DNA from: Bdellovibrio reynosensis
GTDB lineage: Bacteria > Bdellovibrionota > Bdellovibrionia > Bdellovibrionales > Bdellovibrionaceae
Assembly: GCF_022814725.1 (NCBI RefSeq)
Contig: NZ_CP093442.1
Span: 186,001-250,000, forward strand
Length of the DNA: 64,000 nucleotides
Direction: 5' to 3'
Shown: one piece after another, positions 59,054 through 64,000 of the stretch
Layout of the letters: each line of letters starts with the position of its first letter
How positions within the stretch are numbered: position 1 is the stretch's first letter
Made by a program: the position numbers and the translations under genes
The notes under the pieces: model-generated
Databases searched by the model: none
Told to the model about the DNA's origin: nothing
The model's input: only the letters and a program-made list of their open reading frames with translations

Positions 59054-59447
59054 ACAGAAAACGCCCTATGAACAACTTGGTGGCGAAGAAGTTTTAAGAA
59101 AAATCTGTCATCGTTTTTATGAAGTGATGGATACCACGCCTGAATTCAAACATCTGCGCGACATGCATCCCCAAGATATACAAAGTTCCGAAGAAAAGCT
59201 TTTTATGTTTTTATCAGGCTGGCTAGGTGGACCTGATTTATTTGTGCAACAGTTTGGTCACCCTCGCCTGCGCGCGCGCCATATGCCTTTTGCGATAGGG
59301 AAAGAAGAACGCGACATGTGGGTTCTTTGTATGGTGCAAGCCTTTGATGATTTAAATGTTCAAGAACCCTTGCGCAGTGATTTACTTCATTCTCTTTTAA
59401 AGTTAGCGCATCACATGCGCAACAAACCTGAATCTGAAGAACCTTAG
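59046..59447 (+). CDS. Group II truncated hemoglobin
   Basis: The ATG at 59046, overlapping the YheU stop, gives 133 residues starting MSEQKTPYEQLGGEE. The group II signature is seen in YEQLGGEEVLRKICHRFYEVM, FLSGWLGGPDLFVQQFGHPRLRARHMPFAIG with the proximal His, and the distal Trp in DMWVLCMVQAF. It binds O2 or NO and probably detoxifies NO or carries oxygen. It belongs functionally with the NO island although 30 kb away. Confidence 0.9.
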   Translation: MSEQKTPYEQLGGEEVLRKICHRFYEVMDTTPEFKHLRDMHPQDIQSSEEKLFMFLSGWLGGPDLFVQQFGHPRLRARHMPFAIGKEERDMWVLCMVQAFDDLNVQEPLRSDLLHSLLKLAHHMRNKPESEEP

Positions 59448-59449
59448 AT

Positions 59450-62068
59450 TCAGTGGCTTGGGGGTTCTTTTTCATACTCTTGGCGACCAAAAAGTTCCGC
59501 AATCGTATGAATTAAGAATTTTGAATCCGTGGGTTTTGAAAGGTGGGCATTATAGCCCATATCCAAGGCTCGTTGTTGTTCTTCATCAAGGGCATAGGCA
59601 GTTAAGGCAATCGCTGTGATCGTTCCGCCCATTTCTTCTGGCAGTCTGCGGATCATTCTGATCAGCTCATAGCCATCTTGTTCCGGCATACCAATGTCAC
59701 TTATGATTAGATCAGGCTTAATTTTAACCAGGATCTTAAAAGCATCAGCGGCTGAAGAGGCAGTGGTCACTTCAGCTCCGGCGCGTTTTAAGATTGTTTC
59801 AAGAATCATCAAAGCATCGACTTGGTCATCGACGATTAAAATTGAAAGTCCGGTTAAAGGTCGTGTGATCTTAATTCCCAGATTTTCAGCAGGAGCTTTA
59901 GGAGCCGCGTTTTCTGCAACTTTTTTTGTTTCAGATTTTTCTGCTGGGGCCCCGGGACGGGTTCTTAAGTTAGTGATCGGCAATATCACAGAAAAAGTGG
60001 CACCGTGACCTTTTCCTTCACTGGTTGCCTGAATATTGCCGCCATGGGCTTCTACGATACTTCTGGTGATAGCAAGCCCTAACCCGAGGCCGCCAAATTT
60101 GCGTGTCGTTGTGGCATCTTCTTGACGGAACCGTTCAAACACGTAGGGAAGAAATGTTGCATCAATGCCTTTACCAGTATCGCGGACCGAAATCACGACA
60201 TTGGATTCAGCGCGCGTGACGGACACCGTGATTTTCCCGCGGCGAGGGGTGAATTTAATCGCATTTGATAAAAGATTCCACATGACCTGTTGCAAACGGG
60301 TGGCGTCACCGGACACCAACCCCACGTCTTCAACGATTTTTTCTTCGACTTCAATACTTTTAGCGCTCGCTGTCGGCATAATTGAATCAATAGAGTTTAT
60401 GACGATATCGGCGATGTTCACGATTTCCATGTTCAGGTGAACTTTGCCAGTGATAAATTTTGACACATCTAGGATGTCATTTACTATATGCGCTTGTGCT
60501 TTTGAATTGCGGTGAATGGCTTCGATGGATTTTTTCTTTTCATCCTCATTCAATTCTTCGCCGGTCAATAATTCACTGTGGCCCAGAATCACATTCATCG
60601 GAGTTCTTAGTTCATGGGAAATAGTCGCCAGGAATTCATCTTTAAGGCGGTTGGCGGTCTGAGCCTGTTCATAAAGGATCTGTCTTTCGGTGACCTCTTC
60701 TTGTAAGCGTTTATTAAGTTCATTCAGCTCTGCTGTTCTTTCTTTCACTTTTAATTCAAGGTTGCGTGAAAGATTTTTTAGATCGGCCTTGGCCCACTTT
60801 CTTAAGATAAAAAGCCCCATACGTTTGCTAAGGTCAAACATGATATCCATGACCTTCACATCCGCTTTTAATAATTTCGTATTATGCAAACAAAGTGCGC
60901 CGATAAGGTCGTTGTCGGCGTTGATCGGGCAATAAAGAATGGTTTCAATTCCAAGATCTTTAACCACCGCATCCCGCGGGAATTCTTTTTCATGAAGAGA
61001 TGTGATCCAAAGTGGGTGGGTGTCAGTAGCCACTTTTCCTAGCAATCCCTCTGATTTTGGAATCTGCATTCCAAGACTCGCTTTTTTCAATGTTTCTTCA
61101 TGTTGTTTGTTAGCGGCCCACACACCCAACATTGAATAAAACTTTTTATTTTCGTCGGTCAACCAGATCTCAACAATGGGCCAATTCAAACTATCGCCGA
61201 AAATTTTTAACAACTGAGGTACGCCTTCTTCTAGGGACTGAGCTTCAGTCATGATTCGAGTGGCATTGAACTGAACCTGAGCTAAAAGTTCATTCTGTTT
61301 TCTCTCTGAAATATCCCTAAGAAAAGCACCAAAGATAACCGTATCTTTCTGTTGCACAGGATAGACGGTCAGCTCGATGGGAATCCGCGCCCCCTCTTTG
61401 GTCAAAGCAGGCATTTCAATACTTTTATTTAAAATCTTCCCCTGGCCCGTATGAAGGTACTTTTCTAAGCCATGGTGATGGGCTGTTCTGTACTCTTCAG
61501 GAATAATCATGTGTGAAATTTTATTCCCAATGGCTTCTTCGGCAGTCCACCCAAATACTTTTTCAGCCTGGGGATTCCATTCAATAATAGTGCTGTGGGA
61601 ATCAATCGCCACAAAAGGGTCGTTAGAAAAGCGAATCAAAGAGTGCACTCGTTCTTCGCTGAGCTGCAGGTCTTCTTGTCGTTTTTTGCTGGCCTGTATT
61701 TCCCCGCGCAGCGCTTTTTCCGATCGTTTTCTTAAAACACCTACGGCAAGTGATATCGCCGGCAGTACTAGAACCCAAGATAAAAGCCTTAAATAATTCT
61801 CTTCATTATAGTGAAAAGTTCCTTTTTGTTCGGGGAAATAATTAAGAGCCATATATAAAAGAGCGATAACGGATGTAACAAAACCAGGTCCATAGCCACC
61901 CATGAAACTTATAACGACAACAGCCAAGGTGATCAGCGCTTGCGGGTGACGAAAAGGATAAGCGGCATTTTGAAATAACGCCATCAAAGCCACGATGCCG
62001 AGAATCACAATCGGGCCTAAGAGGTATATGCCCACACGACGTAAATTTTGATTGTACTTGTCATTCAT
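59450..62068 (-). CDS. Hybrid sensor histidine kinase (PAS, GAF, HK, receiver)
   Basis: The start is set at 62068 (MNDKYNQN). The 872-residue product has about four N-terminal helices (KdpD-like sensor membrane domain), a PAS domain (about 145-260, FVAIDSHSTIIEWNPQAEKVFGW), a GAF domain (about 275-420), coiled coil, HisKA with FLATISHELRTPMN (His485), HATPase motifs (LLSNAIKFTP, DTGKGI, GLGLGLAI), and a receiver domain with Asp791 (ISDIGMPEQDG). The cognate regulator is not adjacent. A stop-to-stop gap of 2 nt separates it from the convergent hemoglobin gene. Confidence 0.92.
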   Translation of the reverse strand: MNDKYNQNLRRVGIYLLGPIVILGIVALMALFQNAAYPFRHPQALITLAVVVISFMGGYGPGFVTSVIALLYMALNYFPEQKGTFHYNEENYLRLLSWVLVLPAISLAVGVLRKRSEKALRGEIQASKKRQEDLQLSEERVHSLIRFSNDPFVAIDSHSTIIEWNPQAEKVFGWTAEEAIGNKISHMIIPEEYRTAHHHGLEKYLHTGQGKILNKSIEMPALTKEGARIPIELTVYPVQQKDTVIFGAFLRDISERKQNELLAQVQFNATRIMTEAQSLEEGVPQLLKIFGDSLNWPIVEIWLTDENKKFYSMLGVWAANKQHEETLKKASLGMQIPKSEGLLGKVATDTHPLWITSLHEKEFPRDAVVKDLGIETILYCPINADNDLIGALCLHNTKLLKADVKVMDIMFDLSKRMGLFILRKWAKADLKNLSRNLELKVKERTAELNELNKRLQEEVTERQILYEQAQTANRLKDEFLATISHELRTPMNVILGHSELLTGEELNEDEKKKSIEAIHRNSKAQAHIVNDILDVSKFITGKVHLNMEIVNIADIVINSIDSIMPTASAKSIEVEEKIVEDVGLVSGDATRLQQVMWNLLSNAIKFTPRRGKITVSVTRAESNVVISVRDTGKGIDATFLPYVFERFRQEDATTTRKFGGLGLGLAITRSIVEAHGGNIQATSEGKGHGATFSVILPITNLRTRPGAPAEKSETKKVAENAAPKAPAENLGIKITRPLTGLSILIVDDQVDALMILETILKRAGAEVTTASSAADAFKILVKIKPDLIISDIGMPEQDGYELIRMIRRLPEEMGGTITAIALTAYALDEEQQRALDMGYNAHLSKPTDSKFLIHTIAELFGRQEYEKEPPSH

Positions 62069-62157
62069 AAGACACCTACACATAAATTTTCTTATGTTTT
62101 GTGTAGGCTATAAAGGTAAATAATCTTAACCTGTGGGGCTACAGTGCGGGACCAGGA

Positions 62158-62904
62158 TTACTCTCCGTACTTGTTCATTTCAAAGAACCACTGACTTTCT
62201 TTTTCTGGATCTGTGGCTAATTCCTTGTACTCCCGTAATGAGGAGTCAATCTGTTCCTGAACCTTGGGGTCCTTAAAATCAATACGGTGGCGGGTTTGAT
62301 GAACGAGTTGGGTCGCTGGTCCATACTCCATTTGAATTTTCGGAGCCGGCGGAAACTGCGACATAGTTTTCTTCCAGTCCTCAACCGACACAGCTTTGTT
62401 TTCAATCGAAGGATCTAAAACGTAAGGTATTTGCTTTCCATCTTTTTCTACCAGAATCATGGGTGCTACGTGATTGTTCCAAGAAATGATTTCGCCTTTG
62501 CGCGAGGGGTGGGGTACTCGTAGATGGGGTGATTTTTCATCGACAAAAGCAAAAGCCTTTAGCGGAGTCACGCCTTTTAATAACATCAAGCGCGACATCT
62601 CATGGGCCCGCGCCTGGCATCCGGCCCAAGCAAACTCATAAGGTATATGACTTTGATTTTTTAAATCAGTAAAAAGACGTTGCGCATCTTCTTCGCTCAG
62701 CGCTGTGACGGGCTTGTTGTCAAATTTTGATGCTTTGGCAGTACGAGGACTTAAGATCGTATCTTCAGGGCAAGGGCGGGCTTCGCTGCGATTTAAGTGG
62801 CGAAGGGTTCCGTCAAGACCACTAGCAAACGAATGCAAAGTTTTATCCTCTGCCAAAGAACTGACGCTAAAAAGTAAAACACCCAGAATGAGTCCGAACT
62901 TCAT
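62158..62904 (-). CDS. Secreted protein-glutaminase-like enzyme
   Basis: A 248-residue protein with a signal peptide (cleavage near SLA-EDK). Residues 90-170 match protein-glutaminase domains: FAWAGCQARAHEMSRL (catalytic Cys96), ISWNNHVAPMILV (His145) and YVLDPSIENKAVSVEDW (Asp164). Such enzymes deamidate protein glutamines to glutamate, and known relatives are secreted. In a predator it could act on prey proteins (inference). Single gene; no pro-peptide motif identified. Confidence 0.75.
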   Translation of the reverse strand: MKFGLILGVLLFSVSSLAEDKTLHSFASGLDGTLRHLNRSEARPCPEDTILSPRTAKASKFDNKPVTALSEEDAQRLFTDLKNQSHIPYEFAWAGCQARAHEMSRLMLLKGVTPLKAFAFVDEKSPHLRVPHPSRKGEIISWNNHVAPMILVEKDGKQIPYVLDPSIENKAVSVEDWKKTMSQFPPAPKIQMEYGPATQLVHQTRHRIDFKDPKVQEQIDSSLREYKELATDPEKESQWFFEMNKYGE

Positions 62905-62968
62905 AACCAGCTTTTCGGAAAAATTCGGCGTTTTACCGAGGGGAATTTGTTAAAATCTTTGTTTCAAA

Positions 62969-63814
62969 TTAAGACATCTCTGCCACAGATCTAATTTTTT
63001 GGAGCTGGCTGACCTTTTCAAGCAAATTGTGCCGCAGTTCTTTTTTCTGGTCTGCGTTCAGCGTAGAGGCCATAGAAATAATCAGCTTTTTTAATCCACG
63101 GTTGTAATTTTTTAAAGCCTCTTGATATTCAGGCAGATTAAAACTTTGCGGCTTTTGCGTGAACTGCACTATAAACTGTTGCGCTTTTTCTGGTGATTGA
63201 TGGACGGCTTGGATAAACGCATTAAAGACAGCTTCTTTATTTTTAAGTTTTAAAGCTTTCGGGTAAGGGAAGTTGCGAAGATGATTGTCAATCAATGCTT
63301 TCTGTTCGGTATTTAATGGGCCCAAAAACATTTTAAAATATTTGTGATACTTTTCTTTTTGTTCCTCTTGATATTCTTTGAAGTCAGCAAGCTTTTCTTT
63401 TTCTTCATTTTGTTTTTCATAGAAAGCTTTCTTGAAATGTTCCAGCTGATTTTTATTTGTCGATGCTATAAATTCCACAGCCGTCACTGAAAACTGCGCA
63501 TAGAAATCTTCAAATACGTTTTGCCCCATGGAAAATAGCTTTTCTATGATGGCCTCATCCACGGTGTTTTTTTGCAACTGCTGTTCTAGCTTTTTAGCGT
63601 CGTCAATAATCTGGGGTATAACCGTGGCAGAAACCTTTTTAAAATCTTTATTCAAAGATTTTTTAAGTTCTTTGCTTTGCGTGTATGTCAGATTGAAGTA
63701 ATCATCGACCTTAGAAACGATAAAAGTGTCTGCCCAATTAAAGGCTAAATCTAAACGGCTGCACGAGGGTAAAACTAGAAAACCCAAAAGCAGAACTAGA
63801 ACATATTTAATCAT
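62969..63814 (-). CDS. DUF6279-family lipoprotein
   Basis: A 281-residue lipoprotein (lipobox LPSC, Cys18). It is helical, opening with LDLAFNWADTFIVSKVDDYFNLTYTQSKELKKSL, the pattern of DUF6279 lipoproteins. The function is unknown. An AAGGGGGAAA sequence precedes the ATG. The 186 bp between its start and the window end contain no further feature that I can identify. Confidence 0.75.
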   Translation of the reverse strand: MIKYVLVLLLGFLVLPSCSRLDLAFNWADTFIVSKVDDYFNLTYTQSKELKKSLNKDFKKVSATVIPQIIDDAKKLEQQLQKNTVDEAIIEKLFSMGQNVFEDFYAQFSVTAVEFIASTNKNQLEHFKKAFYEKQNEEKEKLADFKEYQEEQKEKYHKYFKMFLGPLNTEQKALIDNHLRNFPYPKALKLKNKEAVFNAFIQAVHQSPEKAQQFIVQFTQKPQSFNLPEYQEALKNYNRGLKKLIISMASTLNADQKKELRHNLLEKVSQLQKIRSVAEMS

Positions 63815-64000
63815 TTTTTCCCCCTTAAAAAGGTTAGCAAATGATCGTGCAACTAAGTGGATGTCCGTTGTGATCCTTTAGGAAACAAGACTCAAGTCAT
63901 ATCTTAAATCTATAAAAACCTCAGAAATCTTATGACTCTGGTCACGTCTTCGCCCCGGCATTCAGATTCCTTGCAGCGATTAGATACGATGCACTCACCA

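Noticed and set aside
1-64000. tRNA, rRNA, CRISPR arrays, insertion sequences, origins
   Set aside because: I looked for cloverleaf-like segments, spaced direct repeats, transposase motifs with terminal repeats and DnaA-box clusters and found none.

Overview
The window looks like chromosomal DNA of a Bdellovibrio-type predatory bacterium (Bdellovibrionota). The evidence is indirect: a 1656-residue secreted fibre with a C-terminal S74 self-chaperoning domain, of the kind described as mosaic adhesive trimers in Bdellovibrio; several lineage-style secreted murein-enzyme paralogs and a secreted M23 peptidase; many short-lived signal-peptide and lipoprotein genes of unknown function; and a moderate A+T bias. 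No rRNA, tRNA, CRISPR array, insertion sequence or prophage is visible.

Left part (1-17.9 kb). It starts inside a TonB-dependent receptor, followed by a DUF4920 protein and a PepSY-type membrane protein (likely metal uptake). Then come many small secreted proteins and lipoproteins, a lysozyme/SLT-like lipoprotein, a periplasmic binding protein, a frameshifted lipoprotein pseudogene, a lysine-rich small protein, a DUF1697 protein, an O-methyltransferase, a metallophosphoesterase lipoprotein, and a secreted protein with a transglutaminase-like Cys/His/Asp triad.

Middle part (17.9-33.7 kb). This is a compact low-oxygen/nitric-oxide island. It holds quinol NO reductase, a DUF2249 protein, a NnrS-like protein, an overlapping operon (Crp/Fnr regulator, PLP decarboxylase, hemerythrin, second Crp/Fnr regulator), anaerobic ribonucleotide reductase and activase (nrdD, nrdG), a ferredoxin-like protein, and a translationally coupled trio of copper nitrite reductase fused to cytochrome c, an FGE-fold protein without catalytic cysteines, and an SCO protein. 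FNR-type boxes (TGAT-N4-ATCA) sit upstream of at least four transcription units, including one box placed symmetrically between two divergent promoters. A bacteriohemerythrin follows. Together the genes would reduce nitrite to N2O and make deoxynucleotides without oxygen. No nitrate or N2O reductase is in the window.

Right part (33.8-64 kb). It holds three more lysozyme/SLT-like paralogs in a row, an M23 peptidase with tandem-repeat domains, the giant fibre gene, a 2893-residue cyclic beta-1,2-glucan synthase, a secreted HELGH metallopeptidase, rsmG, an RNase HI, a 948-residue surface lipoprotein, a YheU-like protein overlapping a truncated hemoglobin, a hybrid histidine kinase, a secreted protein-glutaminase-like enzyme and a DUF6279 lipoprotein. 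The theme is prey or host surface recognition, cell-wall remodelling and envelope adaptation.
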